Assembly: GCF_003846445.2 (NCBI RefSeq)
Contig: NZ_CP143528.1
Location: 1-33,025, forward strand
Source of the DNA: Synechococcus elongatus PCC 11801
GTDB taxonomy: Bacteria > Cyanobacteriota > Cyanobacteriia > Synechococcales > Synechococcaceae
Reading direction: 5' to 3'
DNA: 33,025 nucleotides
Of the stretch, positions 24,841 through 32,676 are shown piece by piece (position 1 is the stretch's first letter; each line of letters opens with the position of its first letter). The notes beneath the pieces are model-generated. The model was not told where the DNA came from. It did no database searches and was given only the letters and a program-made list of their open reading frames with translations. The position numbers and the translations under genes are program-made.

Positions 24841-25614
24841 CTAAGGCGTCATAACAATTTGCAAGGCAACCTCTACCTTCACTTGCCCACCAACTTGCTC
24901 TAGCCACCGCACCCGTCTCACCCGTCCGGAGTAGGGTGCTTTGACCACCAAAGCATCGAGCTGCGCTTGCACTGAGTTCAGTTCCATCTGTCGTTGCTGG
25001 GCTTGCCACTGATTGAGCTTGTTTTGGCGTTGTGCTTGAGCGATCGCATTTTGGAGTCGCTGCTCTGTGGCTTTGAGTTGCTGCTGAGCGACTTGGACTT
25101 GCAGGGCTTGTTGATCACGAGCGATCGCCGCAAGGTCTGCTTCTCGTTGGGGGCGAAGTCCCTGCTCAGCAAAGGATTGCGCTCGCTCTGCATCGGCTTG
25201 AGCTGTCGTCAGACGCGACTGAGCTTGTAGCAGTGAGAGCTGAGCTTGTTCCCGAGCAGCAGCAGCTTCTTGAGGCTGAGAGCTAGGCAAAGCTGGCGGT
25301 TGGGATAACTCAAACTGCAACTGAGCGAGTCGAGTTTGGAGAGTAGCTCGTCCAGGGCGTAGAGCGATCGCTTGCCCTGCTTGGAGGCGATCGCCTTCGA
25401 CGATTTGCAAGTCTTCGGGCTTTTCCACATCGAACTTGAGCTTGAGTTGTCGGGGTTGATTGGATTTTCCAGAGTCGGTTTCTGCTTCGGGTTCAGTAGC
25501 AGTGGTTGCTTCAACTGGGGCAATGGGCTGAGGACTGGGCGCTTCAGCGGTGGCAGAAGAGCAGGCAGCGATCGCCAGCATCAGGAGCAAGAGAACGAGG
25601 GCTTGCTGGATCAT
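24841..25614 (-). CDS. HlyD-like periplasmic adaptor, lipoprotein
   Basis: Starts at the ATG at 25614, overlapping the stop of the upstream ATPase gene (ATGA), and has 257 residues. The N terminus is a lipoprotein signal peptide with lipobox AIAAC and Cys18 as the acylated residue. After an acidic Pro/Ala linker come a half-lipoyl-like piece (VEGDRLQAGQAIALRPG, 72-89), a long alpha-helical hairpin (about 92-222), and the returning half VKAPYSGRVRRV (224-235). That is the membrane-fusion-protein layout, bridging inner and outer membranes. No classical ABC or RND transporter is encoded beside it, and it is the last gene of a five-gene operon with a HerA/VirD4-like ATPase. Confidence 0.7.
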   Translation of the reverse strand: MIQQALVLLLLMLAIAACSSATAEAPSPQPIAPVEATTATEPEAETDSGKSNQPRQLKLKFDVEKPEDLQIVEGDRLQAGQAIALRPGRATLQTRLAQLQFELSQPPALPSSQPQEAAAAREQAQLSLLQAQSRLTTAQADAERAQSFAEQGLRPQREADLAAIARDQQALQVQVAQQQLKATEQRLQNAIAQAQRQNKLNQWQAQQRQMELNSVQAQLDALVVKAPYSGRVRRVRWLEQVGGQVKVEVALQIVMTP

Positions 25615-26720
25615 GATTCGGCTCCTTGGCGCTGCCAGTAGGGATGGATTTGGACATGGCGCAGCTGCACCCCAAAGCGGCAAATGGCTTCGAGGGGCTG
25701 AAGCTTGGCAAGCCGGTCTTCACTAAGCCGGAAGCGTCGGGCAACCGTTCTCACCTCGGTTTGATCGACAGGCAGGACAACCTTCGTCGCGCTGTTGCGC
25801 AGAACTTCAGCTGACAAGTGCTGCTCCGACTGACTCGCGAGGACGATCGCCAGACCGTACTTGCGGCCATCCATAAGCACACGGTCTAAGACAGAACTGC
25901 CTCTGAGTTCTTTCGCTTCATCAATGAAGAGAACCGTCTTAACCTGATCCGCCTCGCCATTGAGCCGGTGGTTGCTAAGCTCTTGAGCCACAAACGATTC
26001 CGCTGCCAGCGCCGCAATCTCGGGCGGGAGCTTACATAAATCCAGTCGGAGTAAAGGTTGATTCGATTCCGACTGGGGACGGGAGAAGACGCCATAGCGG
26101 AACAGCGCCGCCAGTTTGAGTTGCAGTCGCTTGGCTTCGGCCAGACCCGATTCCGCTTGCATGGCTAGAAAGCGCTCAAGGTCTGCAAAGGTGGGTGGCT
26201 CAAAACGCCACGTTTCCTCAGCCGTGGTGATGCCGCGATGCCGATAGCACTGGTCGAACAGGTTGAGCAGCAAGCCCTCTTGATTCGGACCGAGCTTGAG
26301 CAAGCGGCGAAGACTAGCCGCGACAGCGATCGCTTGCAGACCCGGACCACCACCTTCAGGATCGGGATGCACCGTCAGTGGCGCGATACCCCACGGACTG
26401 CACTGATGTAGCGGAATGACGGTTTCCTCGGGTAGGGACTGGTCGCCGTGGAAATCAAGAACACGGACTCTGAGATCCGGCTGCTGTTGATGAAGACTAT
26501 GGGCGATCGCCTTGAGGGTCTGAGTTTTGCCAGAACCCGAGGCACCCAGAATCACAGCATGGGCATTGGTCAGGGCTTCAGGTTGCCAGTGGCAATGGCC
26601 ACCGAGCCAGACTTGTAGACCACTTACTTCAGCAGCAGAGTCAGCCTCTGTTTCTGCTGAGTGAACAGGCGATCGCTGTTCAGGGAGTGGAATGACAGCA
26701 GGGGGAAAGCGATCGGTCAT
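25611..26720 (-). CDS. HerA/VirD4/TraG-like DNA-pumping ATPase
   Basis: A 369-residue P-loop ATPase. Walker A is GASGSGKT (59-66), preceded by AHAVILG. VRVLDFHGDQ follows at 85-94, Walker B is VLFIDEA (263-269), and LASQSEQ (294-300) is the sensor-like motif typical of VirD4, TraG and HerA ATPases. There is no transmembrane helix. Such ATPases move DNA through pores in conjugation or process DNA ends. Its ATG overlaps the stop of the membrane protein upstream by four bases, with GGAG eight bases before it. Placement between a membrane hydrolase-like protein and an HlyD-like adaptor is unusual for a known conjugation system. Confidence 0.72.
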   Translation of the reverse strand: MTDRFPPAVIPLPEQRSPVHSAETEADSAAEVSGLQVWLGGHCHWQPEALTNAHAVILGASGSGKTQTLKAIAHSLHQQQPDLRVRVLDFHGDQSLPEETVIPLHQCSPWGIAPLTVHPDPEGGGPGLQAIAVAASLRRLLKLGPNQEGLLLNLFDQCYRHRGITTAEETWRFEPPTFADLERFLAMQAESGLAEAKRLQLKLAALFRYGVFSRPQSESNQPLLRLDLCKLPPEIAALAAESFVAQELSNHRLNGEADQVKTVLFIDEAKELRGSSVLDRVLMDGRKYGLAIVLASQSEQHLSAEVLRNSATKVVLPVDQTEVRTVARRFRLSEDRLAKLQPLEAICRFGVQLRHVQIHPYWQRQGAES

Positions 26721-27766
26721 GGTCGAACTCCAGAGGAGGGAATGAGGCGACGGGCAACAAGACGGCCTCGGGCAGGGCTATCACCCAGCAGGGGAAGGAT
26801 CTGGTCGGGCGGAGCCGATTGGAGATGAGCAAGGAAACGGCCATTGCCCATGCCTTGCAACCTCAGCGGCTCAAAGTGAAAAGGATCAGGAATGCGCTCT
26901 GGTTCCTCATCGAGTTCCAGTACCCCTGAGAGATAGGCATCCTTGGGGATGGGTGGATCCACTTCATTGAGAGTGGTGTCATCGAACTCCAGCGTTCGCA
27001 ACTCAACTTGGATTGGCTGAACCCGCTCAACTCGTAATCGCCAAACCTGTAGCTGAGCTTCTTGGCTTTGGCCAGCGCGATAGAGCCAGCCTTCTTCGTC
27101 TTGGAGCAGGACATCAAGCTGAGTGATAGCGGCGAGAACACGGTAAACCTTGCCTGTAATCGGTTGTTGGGTCAGCCGTTCCACACCCCACGCTTCTGCT
27201 TGCAGTTCCCAGCGATCGCCCTCGCTCAAGACCAACTCAACAGCACTAGATGGCATGCCCATCCAGCCCTCAATCGAGCGCATCAAGCCGCCACCGCTGT
27301 TCATGAATAGAGAGAAAGCCAGAGTGAAGGCCAAGACCGAAACCAACAGATATTCGATACGGCTGCCTGTACTGAGCCTGAGTCTGGGATTGCCTGGAAT
27401 CACTAACCTTGCCTGATACGGCCAGAAGGCAGCTACGCCCGTCTTGGTGAAGCAATCAGCGAACCAGCCGAAGCTGTAGCCCAAGACAATCGCGCCCCAG
27501 ATTTGCAGGGAAACAAAGATTACTGGCGAGAACAACAGGGCGATCGCTGCTGTCGCCACAAGGCTGTGAGTCAGCGTCCGATGCGGCCAGTGGCGTTCAA
27601 TGCGGCGACTAATGGGAAACAAGAGCCGCCCCATCCACGAGTGGGAGGTGTCTGCGTCTGGGAGTTGACCAGCGATCGCTCCCACCCCAATCAGCAGCGG
27701 TGAAGCTGTGCCGAGACACAAAGCCACGCCGCAGGCACTAGCAAGGCTATGGGTGAGTGCCATCAT
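26717..27766 (-). CDS. YdjM/DUF457-type membrane protein (putative metal-dependent hydrolase) with a C-terminal extension
   Basis: From ATG 27766, overlapping the upstream stop (ATGA), 349 residues; a second ATG follows at once. The first 160 residues match the YdjM family: MALTHSL with His6, GAIAGQLPDAD (Asp37/Asp39), then HWPHRTLTHSL with His59, His62 and His67, interspersed with three or four hydrophobic segments. The remaining ~190 residues form a soluble beta-rich extension that I do not recognise and that is not usual for the family. The metal-ligand pattern suggests a phospholipase-like or other hydrolase at the inner membrane. Its coupling to ATPases on both sides points to a role in one membrane complex. 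Confidence 0.65.
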   Translation of the reverse strand: MMALTHSLASACGVALCLGTASPLLIGVGAIAGQLPDADTSHSWMGRLLFPISRRIERHWPHRTLTHSLVATAAIALLFSPVIFVSLQIWGAIVLGYSFGWFADCFTKTGVAAFWPYQARLVIPGNPRLRLSTGSRIEYLLVSVLAFTLAFSLFMNSGGGLMRSIEGWMGMPSSAVELVLSEGDRWELQAEAWGVERLTQQPITGKVYRVLAAITQLDVLLQDEEGWLYRAGQSQEAQLQVWRLRVERVQPIQVELRTLEFDDTTLNEVDPPIPKDAYLSGVLELDEEPERIPDPFHFEPLRLQGMGNGRFLAHLQSAPPDQILPLLGDSPARGRLVARRLIPSSGVRP

Positions 27767-28677
27767 CGGCCTAACCTCTGGCTGCCCCGAGGCAAGCGCC
27801 CGACCAAGAACCGCGCCATCAGTGCCACCACGGTCAAGATGCCGCCAATGACATAGAGGCTGCGATTGCCATAGCCGAGGCCGATGTATCTGAGAACGAT
27901 CAGGCTCGCCAACCCACAGACCACGATGGGAGTGCCATCGATCCACTGACGGTGATCCGGTGCCGTTTCATCCAGACCCAGAAAGGCTTCTCTGACAACT
28001 CGCCCCGCCAGCAGGGGATTACCACCACAGCGAGCTTGCAGAGCGGAAAGATCAGCAGCACTCAACTCCAAGCCCAGTTGCTCTGCTTCGGCTTGCATCA
28101 ACTCGCGAATCTGACCATCGCGCAGTGGCTCCAGCTCCAATCGCGGCAATTTGAGAAAGAGATCCTTAGCTGGTGGATTCGTCGCCAACAGGAGCATTGG
28201 CACACTCAAAGGAAGCAACTGTTCCAGCCAAAGGCGGAACGCTGCGGGGCAGCGCTGGACTTGATCAATCACCAGAAAGACCGGCTCTGGCCAGTTCTCT
28301 AGTTCCTCACGCAGAGTCTCAGCAAAGAGCGCAACCGTCTGGCGCTGCTCCGGTTCAATCTCTAGTTGCTCCGCCACTTGGATCAGCAACTGGCGCTGAG
28401 TCAACGGCTGGGGCAGGGTCACAACCGTGTAGCCAACTGAGCGCAGCTCCTCAACCACGGCGCGACTGAGACGACTCTTGCCGCTGCCCGCTTCACCCAC
28501 AACCAGCAAGCTTTCCGCAGCCCGAAGACTAGCGATGATCCGCTGCTTTTCTCGTTGGCGATAGCGGAAAGCATCCAGCGACGGAATGGAGCTGCGATTC
28601 CCGTCCTCATCGACGAGGTAGTGATACTCCTTCTGCTCACCACTGGCGAGCTGTCTTCGGTGGCGCTCAATCCACAT
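27763..28677 (-). CDS. ExeA/TniB-like AAA ATPase with two C-terminal membrane helices
   Basis: Starts at ATG 28677 in a TGATG overlap with the preceding gene; 304 residues. Walker A is GEAGSGKS (61-68), Walker B is PVFLVIDQVQ (132-141), and a sensor-like strand MLLLATNPPA lies at 161-170. This is the small AAA+ type seen in ExeA and TniB. The C terminus carries two transmembrane helices (about 250-267 and 273-292), so the ATPase is anchored to the membrane, as in the GspA/ExeA assembly ATPases. It should energise assembly or movement at the envelope together with the downstream gene products. Confidence 0.7.
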   Translation of the reverse strand: MWIERHRRQLASGEQKEYHYLVDEDGNRSSIPSLDAFRYRQREKQRIIASLRAAESLLVVGEAGSGKSRLSRAVVEELRSVGYTVVTLPQPLTQRQLLIQVAEQLEIEPEQRQTVALFAETLREELENWPEPVFLVIDQVQRCPAAFRLWLEQLLPLSVPMLLLATNPPAKDLFLKLPRLELEPLRDGQIRELMQAEAEQLGLELSAADLSALQARCGGNPLLAGRVVREAFLGLDETAPDHRQWIDGTPIVVCGLASLIVLRYIGLGYGNRSLYVIGGILTVVALMARFLVGRLPRGSQRLGR

Positions 28678-29696
28678 CAGGCCACCTTCTTGAGTTGTTT
28701 CCAAGCCGCGATGAAACGCCGACTACAACGCTGCCCGCTCTGGGTTTCCACCCAAGTCATCAGCTGGGAATAGGACTGTAAGCCCCGCGCCGTCGCTTCG
28801 TCGAGCAAGCGATAGACCTCACGTGTTCTGGGACTGAGATCGTGGGGATAGTCAGCAAACACTCGAATAGAGTCTGCATTCCCGACCGTTCCCTGAGTCA
28901 TTGAAGTTGGGAACGGCGATCGTTCCGTGGTCTTTGTTGTCGGGAACGATTCAGGAGTTTGTAATGGCTTGTGCAACTCCCATGGCGGTGGTGGCAGAGG
29001 TCGAGGAGACTGGGAACGTGCCTCTGCTTCTGTTGGGAACGGTTGAGGGAACGGGGTGATTTCAGCTTGGGAACGCTCCGCAGAATCCACCGCAACAGGT
29101 ACGACCTCCAGCAGTGCTTCCGATGTTTCAGACAAGTCAACCGCGATCGGGAACGCCTCAGGAACGATTGCAAGTTGGGATTGGGAACGAGCATGGGAAC
29201 GGGGTGCCTCAGCCGCTGTTTCAGAAGCTGCCAAAGGCCGTTCCCCCGAAAAATCACTGGGGGAAGTTGGAGAACTGTGTGTCTCTATAAGAGGCCACCT
29301 TGAAACGGACGGTTTAGCGCCATCAGACTGGCCATCACAGTCAGAGACAGGAAAGAGCCGCGATCGCCCCTGAGCAGGGCTGGGGGAAGCCGGAGTTGCT
29401 GTTTCAGTTGGGAACTGCGCGGGGCTTTGAGTGAAGGGAACGGCCTCGGGTGCTGGTGCTGTTGGGGTCGCGATCGCTGTAGGAAGAGAAGTACGTTCCC
29501 GCTCAGTCTTGGATCGTTCCCGACCGTGGTTTGGATTGGGAACGGTCAAGCCCGTGGACAGAGGGAACGCCGACCAGACGGGGGAGAGTTCCCCGACGAG
29601 TGAGGAGGTCAGGAACGGTTCCGTTCCCGATAGGAACTGGCCGATCTGTTGAGCCGTTCCCTTGAACCAGCTGACTGTTTTTTGCAACCGTTCCAT
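28677..29696 (-). CDS. Pro/Ser/Thr-rich protein with a conserved C-terminal domain, first gene of the five-gene operon
   Basis: A 339-residue protein with three parts: a short amphipathic N terminus (MERLQKTVSWFKG...), a disordered Pro/Ser/Thr/Glu-rich middle (about 35-270), and a folded C-terminal domain (about 275-339; DLSPRTREVYRLLDEATARG, then TWVETQSGQRCSRRFIAAWK). The last part could be a winged-helix-like DNA-binding domain. The middle is shaped by 18 copies of the heptamer CGTTCCC/GGGAACG, read in both orientations and all three frames (Val-Pro, Phe-Pro, Arg-Ser and so on), so the DNA motif rather than the peptide seems to be kept. The stop overlaps the next ATG (TGATG). The ribosome binding site GGGGAAC is itself part of a near-copy of the motif. 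Confidence 0.6.
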   Translation of the reverse strand: MERLQKTVSWFKGTAQQIGQFLSGTEPFLTSSLVGELSPVWSAFPLSTGLTVPNPNHGRERSKTERERTSLPTAIATPTAPAPEAVPFTQSPAQFPTETATPASPSPAQGRSRLFPVSDCDGQSDGAKPSVSRWPLIETHSSPTSPSDFSGERPLAASETAAEAPRSHARSQSQLAIVPEAFPIAVDLSETSEALLEVVPVAVDSAERSQAEITPFPQPFPTEAEARSQSPRPLPPPPWELHKPLQTPESFPTTKTTERSPFPTSMTQGTVGNADSIRVFADYPHDLSPRTREVYRLLDEATARGLQSYSQLMTWVETQSGQRCSRRFIAAWKQLKKVA

Positions 29697-30469
29697 CAGC
29701 GTTGTTCCCCAATGCTGCTTTCATTTGTAAGAGCATTCCCACCAAATCAGGGAAGCCATGATCTGGCCACACCCCTGTGAGAACGACAGAGAACGGTCTT
29801 TAAACGATTGGGAACGATTTTAGATTCCTATACAAAAAGCTGAGGGAACGCCCCCAAGCACTAGCAATTAATATAAGCGTTCCCAAATTTAGAAATAGCC
29901 CGAGGGAACGGCTGCCGTTCCCAGAAAGAATCCCATCGTTCCCTCACCATTATCCTTGGGAAATCTAACTAAAACTTGCCCGCTAAGAAGCCGTTCCGTG
30001 ATGCTTAAGTGATGGCGATCGCGGGCGGGGAGTCACAATCGTTCCCGACAGTGAAAGATCAGCAGGGAACGAAGCAGCAGATATCCCAACAGCAAGCTTG
30101 CGTCCCCACCGGTGATCGTTCCCACCGTTGGAACGGTTTTAATCAGACCGTTCCCGACAGCATTCCCTTGATAATTTAGCCACCGTTTCCAGAGAAAAAG
30201 AATTCTACTCTACACCGTTCCCTCTACAGTCAATCAATAGCTAGCCAGTCTAAAAGCAATTGCATAAGTAATCAGAAACTAGCGAGCTAAAGATTGGGAA
30301 TGCTACGGATGATCGCGTGGGAACGGGTTGGGAACGCCTGCTTTTGTAGGACTGGGAACGGTCATTGAGAAGCACTGATTCCCCCCGACTGCGATCGCTG
30401 AAAGCGGCTCTAGGAGCGAGGCTGTTCCAGAAAGTCTTTAGATTCTGACCTGCTTTTTAGTGCGTTCCC
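28887..30469. repeat. Array of 33 GGGAACG/CGTTCCC heptamers
   Basis: I count 33 exact copies (19 as GGGAACG, 14 as CGTTCCC on the plus strand), about one per 48 bases, plus many one-off variants. Elsewhere in the plasmid I noticed only about three scattered copies. Common longer forms are TTGGGAACG and CGTTCCCGAC. The array covers most of the first operon gene and the whole gene-free region 29697-30507 upstream of it. Spacing is irregular, so it is not a tandem repeat or CRISPR. It has the look of clustered protein-binding sites: a centromere, origin or transfer site, or a chromatin-like zone. Confidence 0.9.
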
Positions 30470-30507
30470 GACCCTCACTGAAGCAAAGGAATGAAGGAGT
30501 TCAGCCC

Positions 30508-30780
30508 ATGACTACGGATCAACTGTTTACGATCGCGACCCAACTAGGACCGGAGGAACTACGGGAACTGGTACTGAGCTTGCAAGGATTATTAGAAGTG
30601 CAAGGTCATCCGCTTGAGAATCAGGAGAAGTCACAAGGCTCGATTGAACTGAAGATGATCAACGGCTGCGGACCCTATGCCTATCTGCGCTACTACAAGG
30701 GACAGAAGAACGGTAAGAAGTCTTATGGCTCTCGCTATTTGGGCAAAGGAGCTACGCAGATAGCCAGTGAGCAAAGTTAG
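30508..30780 (+). CDS. Small DUF6788-like protein
   Basis: A 90-residue protein starting at ATG 30508 with AAGGAG eight bases upstream. The N-terminal half is helical (TDQLFTIATQLGPEELRELV). The C-terminal half holds SIELKMINGCGPYAYLRYY and GSRYLGKG, reminiscent of the DUF6788 type of small proteins with a GPYxYLR..YLGK pattern. Function unknown. It directly abuts the heptamer array and may be transcribed out of it. Confidence 0.6.
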   Translation: MTTDQLFTIATQLGPEELRELVLSLQGLLEVQGHPLENQEKSQGSIELKMINGCGPYAYLRYYKGQKNGKKSYGSRYLGKGATQIASEQS

Positions 30781-30845
30781 GGAATCCCTGACTCCCTAAG
30801 TAAGATTTCTTGGGTCTTAAACTAAGGTTTCGCAGAGGAAATAGT

Positions 30846-31316
30846 ATGAAGGTCTGGCTCGGGGTATTGCTGCTGGCGTTGGTCGTGCCTGCTCCGGCGA
30901 TCGCCCAAACGGTCACACGGGTCAGTGATGGCGATACGATCCGTGTCTTGCTTAACGGGAAAGAGGAACGAGTTCGCCTCGCCTGTATTGATGCCCCAGA
31001 GATGCGGCAGACCCCATTTGGCGTTGCCAGTCGCGATCGCTTGCGGCAACTCACGCCAGTCGGTTCAACCGTCAGGCTGCGGACTTTGACCCGCGATCGC
31101 TATGGGCGAATTGTGGCGGAGGTGTTTCACCAAGGCAAGAACGTGAACCTGCAGCTAGTCAGAGAAGGACAGGCAGTGGTGTACCGGCAGTATCTACAAG
31201 GCTGCGATCGCAATGCTTACCTACCTGCGGAGTTGGAAGCGAAGCAGAGGCGATCGGGCTTTTGGCAGCAGGAGGAGCCGATGATGCCGTGGGACTTTAG
31301 GAGAGCAGGAAGTTGA
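30846..31316 (+). CDS. Secreted thermonuclease (SNase-like)
   Basis: A 156-residue nuclease with an N-terminal signal peptide (MKVWLGVLLLALVVPAPAIA, cleavage likely after residue 20). The SNase fold is clear: VSDGDTIRVLLNG (25-37), VRLACIDAPE (43-52) with Arg44 and Asp50, RDRYGRIVAEVF (92-103) and VREGQAVVYRQY. It hydrolyses DNA and RNA with Ca2+ in the periplasm or outside the cell. GAGG precedes the ATG. Plasmid-borne SNases are often linked to conjugation or nucleotide salvage; here it follows the DUF6788-like gene after 65 bases and may share its transcript. Confidence 0.85.
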   Translation: MKVWLGVLLLALVVPAPAIAQTVTRVSDGDTIRVLLNGKEERVRLACIDAPEMRQTPFGVASRDRLRQLTPVGSTVRLRTLTRDRYGRIVAEVFHQGKNVNLQLVREGQAVVYRQYLQGCDRNAYLPAELEAKQRRSGFWQQEEPMMPWDFRRAGS

Positions 31317-31390
31317 GTGTCACAGGGAGCTTGTTCAGTCCTACTGGCGGCTTAGTGTGTGTTTTGCCATTTTCACAGGCGACCCTGCTG

Positions 31391-31443
31391 GCTCTCAGCT
31401 TAAACCGCGGCAGCTCCTTGAAGGCTCAGGTTGAGCTGAGAGC
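31391..31443. promoter_or_regulatory. Inverted repeat upstream of abiEi, candidate AbiEi operator (or terminator)
   Basis: Arms GCTCTCAGCT (31391-31400) and AGCTGAGAGC (31434-31443) match perfectly, and AACC/GGTT just inside extends them; the loop is about 22 bases. It lies 54 bases before abiEi. AbiEi antitoxins repress their own operon by binding inverted repeats in the promoter, so this fits an operator. No U-run follows, which argues against a simple terminator of the nuclease gene. Confidence 0.5.
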
Positions 31444-31496
31444 TATTCAACGGCATAAGAGACTGCCCTCTCTTCATTTACGTTCAATTTTTGCTA

Positions 31497-32615
31497 ATGT
31501 TCAATAAAAATGAACAGTCAAAAATTTTGAACAAACGAGCTCACATGGTGGCTGCTGAAGTTGATATACAGCTGGCTCTATCTCGATTCAGCTCTCAAAC
31601 AGGTATCCCTGCTCATCTGGAGCCAAGTTATGAGACGGAAAAAAATGATTGCTTCTGGTCTGAGGGAATTGTGAGTCTCCATTCCCGCGCTGGATTAAGT
31701 CATTGGCAAGTGGTAGCTCGTCCAATTAAGAACGCAGCTGAAATCGCTGCGATCGCCAACATAAAAGACTTTAGCGATCGATCTCTCTTGCTGATTACTT
31801 CTCAACTCAGTCCAGGGCTTGCCCAGACTTGCCGCACTCTCGATCAAGCCTTTATCGATACTGCTGGCAACGCCTTCATCCAGAAAGGGAATCTGCTAAT
31901 TTTCATTAGCGGACAGCGGGCACGATCGACGAAAACTACTGCTTTTACTGGTAAATCGCTTACCCCTGTCGGACTAAAAGTTCTATTTCTCCTACTAAGC
32001 TATCCCGAGTTTATTTCTGCTCCCTTCCGAGTAATTGCCCGAGCCTCTGGAGTTTCTCTTGGTAGCGTAGCCGCCACGATTGCTGATCTAGAAAAACGTG
32101 GCTACTTAATAGCCTCTAAGAGAGGCCGTCCATTAATCCTGCAACATCAAGCCCAACTACTCGAGGAATGGTTACTGGAATATCCCTTGCGGCTACGTCC
32201 AAAGCTGACCTGCTGGCGATTCGCGATAGCACCCGAAACATGGCGATCCATTCAGCCTGCCGATTATGGTGGACTCTGGGGAGGAGAGCCAGCAGCAGCC
32301 CTGCTGAGACAATCTCTTAGACCTGAGCAACTAACCCTATATCTTGATCCAGTAACTGCTGCGAAAAGTGTGACACAGCTTGTCAGAGACTATAGGCTAC
32401 GTCATGATCCTGCAGGAAAACTTGAAGTATTTGCTGCTTTCTGGTCTTTTGCGGAATTACCCTCTTTGATGAAGCAATGTGTTCCTCTTCCTATCGTGAT
32501 TGCTGATCTTCAAGCTAGTCTCGATCCGCGCAACTTGGAGATTGCTCAAGATCTCAAAATTTGGTGGTCTCACTATCCAGAAAATTTTAGCTATAGAGTC
32601 ATCAATACTCTCTAA
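31497..32615 (+). CDS. abiEi: AbiEi-family antitoxin (type IV toxin-antitoxin)
   Basis: A 372-residue protein. A winged helix lies at about 156-212 (TPVGLKVLFLLLSYPEF, VIARASGVSLGSVAATIADL, then the wing KRGRPLILQ). The C-terminal domain ends with VIADLQASLDPRNLEIAQ, the hallmark ADL...DPRN..IA block of AbiEi proteins. The protein represses the operon through DNA binding and separately counters the toxin without a stable complex. It is followed after 61 bases by the AbiEii-type toxin. The start is taken as ATG 31497 without a clear Shine-Dalgarno; ATG 31545 would be 16 codons shorter. The DNA is moderately AT-rich. Confidence 0.8.
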   Translation: MFNKNEQSKILNKRAHMVAAEVDIQLALSRFSSQTGIPAHLEPSYETEKNDCFWSEGIVSLHSRAGLSHWQVVARPIKNAAEIAAIANIKDFSDRSLLLITSQLSPGLAQTCRTLDQAFIDTAGNAFIQKGNLLIFISGQRARSTKTTAFTGKSLTPVGLKVLFLLLSYPEFISAPFRVIARASGVSLGSVAATIADLEKRGYLIASKRGRPLILQHQAQLLEEWLLEYPLRLRPKLTCWRFAIAPETWRSIQPADYGGLWGGEPAAALLRQSLRPEQLTLYLDPVTAAKSVTQLVRDYRLRHDPAGKLEVFAAFWSFAELPSLMKQCVPLPIVIADLQASLDPRNLEIAQDLKIWWSHYPENFSYRVINTL

Positions 32616-32676
32616 ACTCTAAACCAAAATACATAAAATCCAAAACCTGTTTAGGCTTTCAATCACAACCTCCAGA

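Noticed and set aside
24841-29696. Standard type IV conjugation operon
   Set aside because: Only the VirD4-like ATPase fits. I recognise no relaxase, VirB4 or pilus gene, and the HlyD-like and YdjM-like parts do not belong to known conjugation systems.
28887-30469. CRISPR array
   Set aside because: The repeated unit is only seven bases, occurs in both orientations, spacing is irregular, half the copies lie inside a gene, and no cas gene is present.
31313-31507. 64-residue frame after the thermonuclease
   Set aside because: It needs a TTG start overlapping the stop, has no motif, and spans the inverted repeat upstream of abiEi.
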